From NCBI GenBank assembly GCA_947305445.1, contig CAMZDU010000051.1:1-7047 (forward strand): 7,047 bases of DNA. Reading direction: 5' to 3'. The stretch comes from an uncultured Selenomonadales bacterium (GTDB lineage Bacteria; Bacillota; Negativicutes; Selenomonadales; Selenomonadaceae). A program made the translations under genes and the position numbers. Below are positions 1 to 5,957 of the stretch, piece after piece (within the stretch, counting starts at the first letter, position 1; every line of letters starts with the position of its first letter). The notes beneath the pieces are model-generated. The model ran no database searches, was not told the origin of the DNA, and saw only the letters and a list, made by a program, of their open reading frames with translations.

Positions 1-34
1 TCATAATTCCTAATTGGCGAAGCCGAAAGGTTAG
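1..34 (-). other. Possible start of the next minus-strand gene (4 nt only)
   Basis: Reading the minus strand past the DUF4127 stop, an AGGA motif is followed by ATG at positions 4-2. This could be the ribosome binding site and start codon of a downstream gene in the same operon, with a gap of about 30 nt. Only the start codon and one base are inside the window, and the spacing (about 3-4 nt) is short, so this is only a possibility. No terminator with a T-tract follows the DUF4127 gene here, which fits continued transcription. Confidence 0.2.
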
Positions 35-1645
35 TCATTTGCTGAAAGAAATATCCGCCTCGAACATGCGGTTCCACGGGAAGCGCACGCGAATGTTGTC
101 GTTGCCGGTGAAGGCGGGCAAATTCCTTTGCGCGAAATTTGCAATCATCGTCGCGCAATTTTCGGCGGCCTCGTCGCGCTTGTCGTTTAAAAATTCGTAG
201 CGACCGTCGCCGGCAATCCAATTCAGTTCGGCCGCACCGATTTGCCGAACGTTGGCCTGATAAGCCCAGTCGTCCAGATAGCGGCGCAAAAGCAGTTCGT
301 CAATAAAATTTTCTTTCATGCGTGCGGAAAGAATTCCCGTGCTCAGCGCGAAGCCCGAAGAATTTGTCGGCGTGTTCCAGCCGGAGTAAGCTTGAATTTT
401 GAACAACAGCCCGCGTCGACGAAATTGCTCCATGAGCGCATTGTCCGAACCGTTTGCAAAAGCGACGTCGGCGACGATAACTTTGCGGCCGCTGTTGACG
501 TAATCCTGCACCGTGTCGACAAAAAATTTCGTGCCGTCACGCACCTTGCCGTTATTTATTTCGGTGTCCGCCTCAAAAGTTTTGCCGTCGGGATTTGTGT
601 TGACCGCCAAAATAAAATCTGCGCGAGCCTCATCGTCGGTGAAAGTCGAGCCGGTGGCAATTATGGCCGAGCGAATCGAATTATCAATCATCTCGTCGGA
701 ATAGGCCGGAATTGTCTGCGCACCGCGTCCGCGGTTGTACTTGACGAAAACTTTCGGCGAGGCGTTCGCGTGATGATTAACCGCCCGCGTCAACAGCACA
801 AGCCCAATTTCATCGATACCCGCCGTCGTCAGATATTTGCCCGCGCCGAGTCCGCGACCGTATTCCAAAAGTTTGCGGCCTTCGTTGTGAGTTTGCGAAT
901 AGGGCGCGTTGTCGTCACGACCGAGCAACAGATATTCAAACGTCTTGTTGCGGGCGCAGTCGATTAATTTTTTGTTGGCGTCAAAATTTTTTTCGCGACG
1001 ACCGATCCAATCTTCAATAGCTCGCGGGGGAATCAGCCGGTGCAAAAAATTAAACTCCTTAATCTCGCGTGTCGTCAAACCTTCAAGCTCGCGCTTGTCC
1101 ATAAGCTCTGTCAGCCGAAAAATATTCGCGCCGTAGTAGCGATAATAATCCGGCTCCTCGTAGCCCGAAGCCAGACCCGTGCGCGGCGTGCGCATTATCG
1201 AGCCGAAAACGTACAGCGGAATTTTTTTGTGCTTGCGGCGAAATTCCGTAAACAAATCGGCGCGAGCCAGCACTTCATCTCCGGTGTATTCATGCTTGCG
1301 CGAGCCAACGAGACTGCCGTAAAGGAGCGCGTCCGACGAAATTACCGCGGCCGTTAAATCTTTGGTGGCGTTTTTATTGAGCCAGTCCCAGAGCAAATCC
1401 GGGTCGCCGAGATTTTCGCGGTTGCCCAAAATTTCTTCGGGCGGCGTGACAATTTGAATGCCGGCCTTTTCGAGCACCTCGACTGTCTGTTTGGTGACGA
1501 TTGGTCGGCTGTCGTGGGGTATGTACAAAATTTTTTCGCGAACGACTTTTTTCCTAGCCTCGCAATTGTTCATGACCGCGCCTAGAAAAATCATCAGCAC
1601 CGCCACGCACGCAATCATTCTCGTTAAAAAATTTTTATCAGTCAC
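35..1645 (-). CDS. DUF4127 family exported protein
   Basis: This 536-residue protein is recognised as a DUF4127 member, a family of about 500 residues common in Firmicutes whose biochemical role is unknown. Residues 1-30 look like a Sec signal peptide: K4 and R9 at the front, a hydrophobic core at about 10-25, and a possible signal peptidase I site after C28-E29-A30. The mature protein starts with a basic patch and then an IPHDSRP motif near residue 42. Other family-like blocks are SSDALLYGSLVGSR, GRDDNAP near the middle, GIDEIG, ADVAFANGSDN and YSGWNTPTNSSG near the C-terminus. The D/N/R-rich loops suggest an enzyme or sugar/metal-binding protein, but that is inference. The start is GTG at 1645: an in-frame TGA lies just upstream, and the only alternative start nearby is Met10, which would shorten the signal peptide. 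A GGAGAG ribosome binding motif at 1664-1659 is 13 nt from the start, somewhat far. The gene is divergent from pfkA and has its own promoter. Confidence 0.88.
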   Translation of the reverse strand: MTDKNFLTRMIACVAVLMIFLGAVMNNCEARKKVVREKILYIPHDSRPIVTKQTVEVLEKAGIQIVTPPEEILGNRENLGDPDLLWDWLNKNATKDLTAAVISSDALLYGSLVGSRKHEYTGDEVLARADLFTEFRRKHKKIPLYVFGSIMRTPRTGLASGYEEPDYYRYYGANIFRLTELMDKRELEGLTTREIKEFNFLHRLIPPRAIEDWIGRREKNFDANKKLIDCARNKTFEYLLLGRDDNAPYSQTHNEGRKLLEYGRGLGAGKYLTTAGIDEIGLVLLTRAVNHHANASPKVFVKYNRGRGAQTIPAYSDEMIDNSIRSAIIATGSTFTDDEARADFILAVNTNPDGKTFEADTEINNGKVRDGTKFFVDTVQDYVNSGRKVIVADVAFANGSDNALMEQFRRRGLLFKIQAYSGWNTPTNSSGFALSTGILSARMKENFIDELLLRRYLDDWAYQANVRQIGAAELNWIAGDGRYEFLNDKRDEAAENCATMIANFAQRNLPAFTGNDNIRVRFPWNRMFEADISFSK

Positions 1646-1688
1646 GTTTACAATGTCACTCTCCGATCAAGCTGTAATTTGCCGTGAA

Positions 1689-1717
1689 AGTATATCAACC
1701 GTTAACAACGTTTGCAA
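1689..1717 (-). promoter_or_regulatory. Sigma-70 promoter for the DUF4127 gene
   Basis: On the minus strand a -35 box TTGCAA (1717-1712) and a -10 box TATACT (1694-1689) are separated by exactly 17 nt. Transcription would start near 1682, giving a leader of about 37 nt before the GTG start at 1645. The box match and spacing are good; there is no experimental support. Confidence 0.6.
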
Positions 1718-1901
1718 GTTTTTTGTCCTCTTGAATCACGGGCGGTTCATAAATTTTTGTAACTTCAATCTCCTTGCAAACCGCCAATCGCTTTCTGTTT
1801 ATTTGAAATGATTGCAAACTCGATAAGGCGTTGTCAACAACTCCACGCAATAGCGACGGGGGCTTTAAAATTCTTTTACATGGTGACAGCTGAAATTTTG
1901 C
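1718..1901. other. Central part of the divergent DUF4127/pfkA intergenic region
   Basis: Between the two divergent promoters lie about 180 nt with no convincing gene. There is an inverted repeat GGCGGTT (1741-1747) / AACCGCC (1779-1785) with a 31 nt loop, and a short palindrome GTTGT-CA-ACAAC (1830-1841). The palindrome TTGCAA occurs at 1774-1779 and 1812-1817, besides the copy that forms the minus-strand -35 box at 1712-1717. These could be regulator sites, but all are short and none is matched to a known operator. No T-tract terminator or recognised riboswitch is seen. Confidence 0.3.
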
Positions 1902-1930
1902 TTTACAATTCTTTGAAAATTTCTTACAAT
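1902..1930 (+). promoter_or_regulatory. Sigma-70 promoter for pfkA
   Basis: A -35 box TTTACA (1902-1907) and a -10 box TACAAT (1925-1930) are separated by 17 nt. Transcription would start near 1937, giving a leader of about 42 nt that contains the GGGAGGGG ribosome binding site at 1965-1972. This promoter position also argues against translation from the in-frame ATG at 1808. Confidence 0.6.
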
Positions 1931-1978
1931 AACACCGTGAAATTTTTCAACCGGCACAATGAGCGGGAGGGGACAGAT

Positions 1979-2941
1979 ATGGTAAATGCTATAGCGGTAA
2001 TGACTTCCGGTGGCGACAGCCCCGGCATGAACGCGGCGGCGCGTGCGGTTGTCAGAACTGCGCTCTATGAAGGCGTGAAAGTTTTTGGTATCCATAACGG
2101 ATACAAAGGCATGCTCAATGACGAAATAGAAGAGTTGAGTCGCAGAAGCGTCAGCGATTTGATTCAGCGTGGCGGAACTTTTCTCGGCACGGCGCGTTGT
2201 AAAGAATTTAAGACGGAAGAAGGACGCCGTAAAGGCTTGGATAATCTCCAAAAACACGGGATTGAAGGTCTGGTCATTATCGGCGGCGACGGCTCGTTGA
2301 CGGGCGGCTCGCTCCTGTCGAAGATGGGCGGCATTCCGATTGTCGGTTTACCAGGCACGATTGACAACGACGTTTGGGGCACGGATTATACAATCGGTTG
2401 CGATACCGCCGCTAACACCGCAGTCGAAGCGATTAACAAATTGCGCGACACCGCCTCGGCGCATCGTCGCATCATGGTCGTTGAAGTCATGGGACATACG
2501 TCCGGCTGGCTCGCCATGGTTTCGGGCATTGCCTCCGGCGCAGAATATATCATCGTCCCCGAAGTCAAATACAACATTGACGAGATGTGCGAAGAGATTG
2601 TCGAATCCTACAAGAGCGGCCGCCGCTACAGCATTATCGTCGTGGCGGAAGGCGCATGTTCTGGCGTCGGCTTGAAGAACGTCGTCGAGGAGAAGACCGG
2701 CATTGATACCCGCGTTTCAATCCTCGGTCACATTCAGCGCGGCGGCTCCCCGACCGTGGAAGACCGCATGAAGGCCAGCCAGCTCGGCGAACGTGCAGCA
2801 CTTGCAATTATCTCCGGCGTCTCCAACGTCGTATTCGGCTTCGATGAAGGCAAAGTCGTTTCAATTAACCTTTTCGATTCGGTTAACAACAAAAAGCCGC
2901 TCGACCCCGAACTTGTTCGTCTGGCGAGCGTGCTTGTCTGA
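1979..2941 (+). CDS. pfkA: ATP-dependent 6-phosphofructokinase
   Basis: This enzyme phosphorylates fructose 6-phosphate to fructose 1,6-bisphosphate with ATP, the committed step of glycolysis in the cytoplasm. The protein has 320 residues, the usual length of bacterial PfkA. Visible motifs are the nucleotide-binding GGDSPGMN at 11-18, GGDGS at 102-106 (Gly105 is typical of ATP-using enzymes, where PPi-using ones have Asp), and the catalytic loop PGTIDND at 125-131 with Asp129 as the expected base. These are followed by TIGCDTA, the substrate-binding VEVMGH and HIQRGGSP. The start is ATG at 1979 because GGGAGGGG ends 6 nt before it and the product then begins like other PfkA proteins. The open frame extends upstream to 1808, but that extension shows no family similarity and crosses the promoter. 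The last base is 3 nt before the next gene, suggesting co-transcription. Confidence 0.97.
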   Translation: MVNAIAVMTSGGDSPGMNAAARAVVRTALYEGVKVFGIHNGYKGMLNDEIEELSRRSVSDLIQRGGTFLGTARCKEFKTEEGRRKGLDNLQKHGIEGLVIIGGDGSLTGGSLLSKMGGIPIVGLPGTIDNDVWGTDYTIGCDTAANTAVEAINKLRDTASAHRRIMVVEVMGHTSGWLAMVSGIASGAEYIIVPEVKYNIDEMCEEIVESYKSGRRYSIIVVAEGACSGVGLKNVVEEKTGIDTRVSILGHIQRGGSPTVEDRMKASQLGERAALAIISGVSNVVFGFDEGKVVSINLFDSVNNKKPLDPELVRLASVLV

Positions 2942-2944
2942 CAC

Positions 2945-3151
2945 ATGAATAATTTTTGGAAAGCGGCGGCGATACTCTCAGGCGTTGGGATTTATATCGC
3001 CGCCGTGATTTTTATTTGTCTGTACGCGGGCGGGCTTGCAGATGATTATTTTCAACTCGACGGCAAAGGGCGGCTCGTCGGAATAATTGTCAGCTTTCCG
3101 TTGGCGTGCTACTCGGTTTATCGTCAGCTGAAACAGCATGGCTTTGTTTAG
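2945..3151 (+). CDS. Small two-helix membrane protein, AtpZ/AtpI-like
   Basis: This 68-residue protein has two predicted membrane helices, about residues 7-29 and 44-60, joined by a polar loop GGLADDYFQLDGKG and ending in a basic tail YRQLKQ. The pattern of a short N-terminus, glycine-rich first helix, G-x-x-x-D-x-x-F loop and SVYRxLK end resembles AtpZ/AtpI-family proteins, which assist the F1Fo ATPase in other bacteria. There are no atp genes in the window, so this rests on residue pattern only. It starts 3 nt after the pfkA stop and has no clear ribosome binding site, so translation probably depends on coupling to pfkA. It could instead be an unrelated small membrane protein. Confidence 0.7.
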   Translation: MNNFWKAAAILSGVGIYIAAVIFICLYAGGLADDYFQLDGKGRLVGIIVSFPLACYSVYRQLKQHGFV

Positions 3152-3243
3152 TTAACAGTGAATTGCGCTTCTTCAATGTATTTTGTTCCTCACAACGCGT
3201 AAACTAAATTCACATTTTTAATTGCTAAAAGGATATAATCCGA
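3152..3243. other. Gap between the pfkA operon and plsC, no clear terminator
   Basis: This 92 nt gap contains no hairpin with a T-tract, so transcripts from pfkA may read into plsC. A weak promoter-like pair, TTGTTC (3183-3188) and TAAATT (3205-3210) with a 16 nt spacer, could supply extra transcription. TTTAGTT (3147-3153) and AACTAAA (3202-3208) form a 7-bp inverted repeat with a long loop of doubtful meaning. AAAAGGA at 3227-3233 is the ribosome binding site of plsC. Confidence 0.3.
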
Positions 3244-3843
3244 ATGTTTTACAAAATTTTTAAAGTGCTGTGCCGCTTCTGGTACGGATTGATTCTTAGG
3301 ACGCGTGTCATCGGCGCAGAAAATATTCCCGAAACCGGCGCATTCATCTTGGCCGCCAATCACGTCAGCAACTGGGATCCACCCTTCCTCGGAACTTTCA
3401 TTGACCGCGAAATTTGCTACATGGGCAAGGAAGAACTTTTTAAAAATCCGATTATGGCGGCTGTCTGTCGCGCCCTGCACGTCTTTCCCGTCAAGCGCGG
3501 CGCGGCTGACAAATCGGCAATCAAGACCGCCGTGAAAATTTTGCGCGACGGAAAATGTTTCGGCATCTTCCCCGAAGGCACGCGCTCGAAAACCGGCAAA
3601 CTCGCTCGTGCGGAAGCAGGCGTCAGTCTTATTGCGGCAATGACCAAAGCTCCGATTATCCCCGCCGCAATAGTCAACACCGAGAAGATTTTTTCGTCCG
3701 AAGTGAAATTTCCACAGTTGGCCGTCGTCTATGGCACGCCGATGAAATTTTCCGGCTCGACTAAAGACAAAGACGCGCTCGACGCTTTTGCACAGGAAAT
3801 CATGCGCGAGATTGGCAAGCTTAAATCGTTCGCAACATGTTAA
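3244..3843 (+). CDS. plsC: 1-acyl-sn-glycerol-3-phosphate acyltransferase (PlsC family)
   Basis: PlsC-type enzymes acylate lysophosphatidic acid to phosphatidic acid at the inner face of the membrane, a core step of phospholipid synthesis. The 199-residue protein has the four expected motifs: NHVSNWDPP with the catalytic H40-x4-D45 pair, GKEELFKNP at 61-69, VFPVKRG at 80-86, and the glycerophosphate-binding FPEGTRS at 109-115. A later P-rich stretch, KAPIIPAAIVN, matches motif IV. The N-terminal 20 residues are hydrophobic and basic and could anchor the protein at the membrane. The ATG at 3244 is preceded by AAAAGGA with a 10 nt spacer. Length is normal for the compact Firmicute form. The exact acyl acceptor cannot be read from sequence, so a related lysophospholipid acyltransferase remains possible. 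Confidence 0.92.
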   Translation: MFYKIFKVLCRFWYGLILRTRVIGAENIPETGAFILAANHVSNWDPPFLGTFIDREICYMGKEELFKNPIMAAVCRALHVFPVKRGAADKSAIKTAVKILRDGKCFGIFPEGTRSKTGKLARAEAGVSLIAAMTKAPIIPAAIVNTEKIFSSEVKFPQLAVVYGTPMKFSGSTKDKDALDAFAQEIMREIGKLKSFATC

Positions 3844-3900
3844 GATGATACTTTCAGCCGCAACGAAAACAGATGGTGCGTCACCTCCGATTGACGACAA

Positions 3901-4429
3901 TCAGCCGTCCTGTTTAGCAAAATATTCGCTCTCCAGCATTCCGAATACAATCAAATTTTCGTAGACGCCGTCATTTAAAATTATTTCGCGCAAGACACCT
4001 TCGCGCACGAAACCCGAACTCTCGTAAAGATGTAGCGCGATTGAGTTATACTCCTTGCAAACGAAATCCGGCTCGCGGAGTTTAACCTTCCCTTGCAATC
4101 AATCCACACGCGGTGAAATTTTTTGGTCTCGAACGTCCAGGCGAGCAGAAGTTTCAGAGCCTCGCGGCCGTAGCCCAAACCTTTGCGGCCGATAATGACG
4201 TGAGTATACTCCGCGCAGGGCGAATCCAGCTCGCGCAACATGAAGTAACCTGCGGGCAATCCCGTATCAATCTCTTCGATTATGATGTCCAACTTTTCCG
4301 CGCCGTCTGAATTTATAATCGCACGGTGATAGTCCTCGTCAAACGGAACGATAAATTTCCGATTTTCCGGCGTGAACTGCAACGTCATAATGTAACCCAA
4401 ATCCGTCACGTTCGCCCGCCGAAGTTCAT
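3901..4429 (-). pseudogene. Broken GNAT-family N-acetyltransferase gene
   Basis: Intact relatives transfer an acetyl group from acetyl-CoA to an amine; the substrate here is unknown. The best-supported start is the ATG at 4429, with AAGGAG 8 nt upstream, but this frame reads MNFGGRT and stops after seven codons. The body continues in another frame from about 4409 (GTG, or ATG at 4388): YIMTLQFTPENRKF, the acetyl-CoA binding loop GRKGLGYGREAL, and HRVWIDCK. It then shifts frame again at a 38-bp insertion (4053-4098 region). The C-terminal part resumes as CKEYNSIALHLYESSGFV and GVLRE and ends at 3901. Removing the 38 bp joins DCK to EYNSIALHLYESSGF as in normal GNAT proteins. A reconstructed product would be about 170 residues, the usual size. 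Two separate lesions make a pseudogene the best explanation; assembly error is the main alternative. The gene converges with plsC and diverges from the MscS-type gene. Confidence 0.82.
4053..4098 (-). repeat. 8-bp direct repeat flanking a 38-bp insertion in the GNAT gene
   Basis: TTGCAAGG on the minus strand occurs at 4098-4091 and again at 4060-4053, exactly 38 bp apart. The repeat is limited to 8 bp; the flanking bases differ. The unit between the repeats is 30 bp. Because 38 is not a multiple of three, it breaks the reading frame. Deleting one repeat plus the 30 bp restores a continuous GNAT sequence. Confidence 0.8.
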
Positions 4430-4453
4430 GTGATCATCTCCTTCAAATATAAG
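4425..4453 (+). promoter_or_regulatory. Weak promoter candidate for the MscS-type gene
   Basis: TTCATG (4425-4430) and TATAAG (4448-4453) are 17 nt apart. The -10 box is a five-of-six match but the -35 box is poor. A start near 4460 would give a leader of roughly 50 nt. The site overlaps the start codon and ribosome binding site of the divergent GNAT gene. No better plus-strand pair was found in this gap, although an AT-rich stretch at 4463-4470 could also serve. Confidence 0.25.
4438..4443 (-). promoter_or_regulatory. Strong ribosome binding site of the broken GNAT gene
   Basis: AAGGAG on the minus strand lies 8 nt before the ATG at 4429. It fixes the ancestral start codon although that frame now ends after seven codons. 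The GTG at 4409, which opens the long downstream frame, has no comparable site. Confidence 0.65.
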
Positions 4454-4462
4454 CGGGCAATC

Positions 4463-4491
4463 ATAATATATCGTCGACAAATTTTTTTCAA
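4463..4491 (-). promoter_or_regulatory. Sigma-70 promoter for the broken GNAT gene
   Basis: On the minus strand TTGAAA (4491-4486) and TATTAT (4468-4463) are separated by 17 nt. Transcription would start near 4456, about 27 nt before the ATG at 4429. The intact promoter and ribosome binding site suggest the gene was functional until recently. Confidence 0.5.
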
Positions 4492-4496
4492 GGCAA

Positions 4497-4502
4497 GAGG
4501 TG
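4497..4502 (+). promoter_or_regulatory. Ribosome binding site that decides the MscS-type start
   Basis: GAGGTG pairs fully with the 16S rRNA 3' end and lies 6 nt before a TTG codon at 4509. The alternative GTG at 4500 falls inside this motif and would have only AAGG (4490-4493) upstream, so the TTG is preferred. Confidence 0.5.
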
Positions 4503-4508
4503 TTTTGT

Positions 4509-5612
4509 TTGAATTATCTCGACAAAATTGACTGGCTGGCGTTGGGGCAAAAGCTCATTGTTCCGGCGTGCATTTTGGTAATCGCACTGTGTATCGGCAT
4601 CGCACTCAATCAGCTGTTGACGCGAAAGCTTGAACAACGCGTCAAGTCTACCGACTCCGAAATCATTGGAATTTTTTTCCGAGCGTTGCGCGGTGTGCCC
4701 ATATCGCTGTGTTTGGTGACGGGTCTTTACTGGATTGTAAACACGTCAAACGATTTGCCGGCCGGCCTCGTCAAAATTTTTTCGTACATATTGTTCACGG
4801 TAATCGTGTTCTCGTTGACGCGAGTCTGTGAGCGGACGTTGTCGGGTTTCATACGCATGAAATTTTCCGGCACGAGCGACATGACGCAATCGACACTGCT
4901 CGATACAATTTTCCGCGTGGCAATTTACGCTTCGGGTGCACTTATAATTTTGCAAGACTACGGAATCTCAATCGCGCCGATTATTACGGCAATGGGCGTC
5001 GGCGGTATGGCAGTGGCCTTCGGCGTGCGCGAAACACTGGAGAATATTTTTTCCGGCTTGCAGATAATCATCTCCAAACAGTTGCGTGTCAACGATTATA
5101 TTAAACTTTCCACGGGCGACGAAGGCCGCGTCACCGACATTAATTGGCGTTATATAACAATCATGCCGCCCAATGAAGGTAGCGTGGTCGTTATTCCGAA
5201 CAAAGTTATCGCCGGCTCGGTCACAATGAATTTTTCTCAGCCGCGTGATGACATTATCGTCGTCGTGCCTATCGGCGTTTCTTACGACAGCGATTTGGAT
5301 TTAGTGGAGCGCGTGACGGTTGAAGTTGCCCGCGAGTTGCAGATTAAAGTTGACGGTTACGAGCCGTATTTCGACGTGAACGGCATCGACAGGAATAAAC
5401 TTGCGCCTGTCGTTCGTTATCAGTGTTTCAACGACTCGTCGATTGACTTCAACGCGGTTATGCACGTGCAAACGTTCACCAACCAATATCTCCTGAAGCA
5501 CGAATTCATCAAGGCAATAAAGAAGCGTTTCGACGAAGAGGGCATAAACATTCCTTTCCCGATTCGCACGCTCGATTTGCCTGATGATAAAAAAATTGAT
5601 TTGAGGAAGTGA
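4509..5612 (+). CDS. MscS-family small-conductance mechanosensitive channel
   Basis: Proteins of this family form heptameric pores in the inner membrane that open under tension and release solutes during osmotic downshock. The 367-residue product has hydrophobic segments at about 16-37, 63-79, 87-107 and 134-150, then the pore-lining helix at about 154-188 with the family pattern AMGVGGMAVAFG. The beta domain follows: LRVNDYIKL, GRVTDINWRY and the very typical VVVIPNKVIAGS-x-x-x-NFS at about 226-242. A cytoplasmic alpha/beta domain completes it and ends with the basic, charged tail DDKKIDLRK. It is longer than E. coli MscS (286 residues), with an extra N-terminal membrane region. The start is TTG at 4509, chosen because GAGGTG is 6 nt upstream; GTG at 4500 would add three residues. 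The stop is 6 nt before the next gene, suggesting one operon. Confidence 0.93.
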   Translation: MNYLDKIDWLALGQKLIVPACILVIALCIGIALNQLLTRKLEQRVKSTDSEIIGIFFRALRGVPISLCLVTGLYWIVNTSNDLPAGLVKIFSYILFTVIVFSLTRVCERTLSGFIRMKFSGTSDMTQSTLLDTIFRVAIYASGALIILQDYGISIAPIITAMGVGGMAVAFGVRETLENIFSGLQIIISKQLRVNDYIKLSTGDEGRVTDINWRYITIMPPNEGSVVVIPNKVIAGSVTMNFSQPRDDIIVVVPIGVSYDSDLDLVERVTVEVARELQIKVDGYEPYFDVNGIDRNKLAPVVRYQCFNDSSIDFNAVMHVQTFTNQYLLKHEFIKAIKKRFDEEGINIPFPIRTLDLPDDKKIDLRK

Positions 5613-5618
5613 TTCATC

Positions 5619-5906
5619 ATGATTGTTGACGGCGTGAAGGTTAATTTCGTCGGCTTGGACGACGCCACACGCGAAGAGGCCGCCAATTACATTGCCTATG
5701 TGCGCGGGCGTGTAAGCGAGCCGCTCAAAACCATTAACGTTAAGTTGTGCGACGACGGCCTTGTTGATGTCAGCTACACCGCCCGCGGTGAAAAATTCGA
5801 GCGTATCCGCAGGATAACCGGCTATCTCGTCGGCACTACCGACCGCTGGAACGACGCCAAAAAAGCTGAAGAGCACGACCGCGTTAAACACAAAATCTAT
5901 ACTTAA
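5619..5906 (+). CDS. Small protein with class III ribonucleotide reductase (NrdD) C-terminal-like motif
   Basis: This 95-residue protein has two parts. Residues 1-58 form a small, probably alpha/beta segment of unknown role (VDGVKVNFVGLDD, then a helix to about 31, then VKLCDDGLVDVSYTARG). Residues 62-91 resemble the extreme C-terminus of anaerobic ribonucleotide reductase: R-R-I-T-G68-Y-L, then DRWNDAKKAE and DRVKH. In NrdD the corresponding motif is R-V-C-G-Y-L-G, where the glycine carries the glycyl radical, followed by a PFN-x-GK-x-EE and RVKH tail. Here the catalytic barrel and the paired zinc-binding cysteines are absent; the only cysteine is C44. Possible roles are an accessory subunit, a spare glycyl-radical domain, or a degenerate derivative. 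The start is ATG 5619, with GAGGAAG inside the end of the upstream gene as ribosome binding site. It shares an operon with the MscS-type gene; no nrdD or nrdG is in view. Similar short proteins may be labelled as reductases in databases, which would overstate the evidence. Confidence 0.82.
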   Translation: MIVDGVKVNFVGLDDATREEAANYIAYVRGRVSEPLKTINVKLCDDGLVDVSYTARGEKFERIRRITGYLVGTTDRWNDAKKAEEHDRVKHKIYT

Positions 5907-5929
5907 TTGTGCTCGACAAAAAATTTTTA

Positions 5930-5957
5930 TGTACAAACCCAGATTAGCTGTTATAAT
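5930..5957 (+). promoter_or_regulatory. Extended -10 promoter for the PAS-domain gene
   Basis: A perfect -10 box TATAAT (5952-5957) is preceded by TG at 5949-5950, giving an extended -10 element. The -35 is a partial match, TGTACA (5930-5935), 16 nt upstream. Transcription should start near 5964, about 60 nt before the ATG at 6024. The start point falls inside the 5' arm of the adjoining terminator hairpin. Confidence 0.65.

Noticed and set aside
242..967. 241-codon plus-strand open frame opposite the DUF4127 gene
   Set aside because: It lies wholly antisense to a recognisable family protein, has no matching family motifs and is a by-product of the GC-rich third codon positions.
1560..1645. 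Lipoprotein signal in the DUF4127 protein (Cys28)
   Set aside because: The residues before Cys28 are V-M-N-N, which do not match a lipobox; a signal peptidase I site or uncleaved anchor fits better.
1770..1781. CTCCTTGCAAAC shared with positions 4051-4062
   Set aside because: About one shared 12-mer pair is expected by chance in a window of this size, and the contexts are unrelated.
1808..1978. N-terminal extension of pfkA from ATG 1808
   Set aside because: The extension crosses the promoter, has no PfkA similarity and the ATG at 1979 has a strong ribosome binding site.
3234..3239. Perfect TATAAT just before plsC
   Set aside because: Transcription would begin inside the plsC start codon region; the best -35 (TTCACA) is 19 nt away. 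It overlaps the spacer after the ribosome binding site and is probably chance.
3190..3900. 236-codon minus-strand open frame opposite plsC
   Set aside because: It is antisense to a gene with all PlsC motifs, shows no recognisable protein features and no ribosome binding site.
3875..3902. Two small hairpins (GGTG/CACC and GATTG/CAATC) between plsC and the GNAT gene
   Set aside because: Stems are only 4-5 bp and no T-tract follows on either strand, so a convergent terminator cannot be claimed.
3981..4409. Two independent small acetyltransferase genes (3981-4409 and 3901-4098)
   Set aside because: The two frames contain complementary halves of a single GNAT domain, and removing 38 bp fuses them precisely, so one broken gene is the simpler reading.
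5301..5936. 211-codon minus-strand open frame
   Set aside because: It is antisense to the end of the MscS-type gene and to the whole NrdD-tail-like gene and contains no familiar motif.
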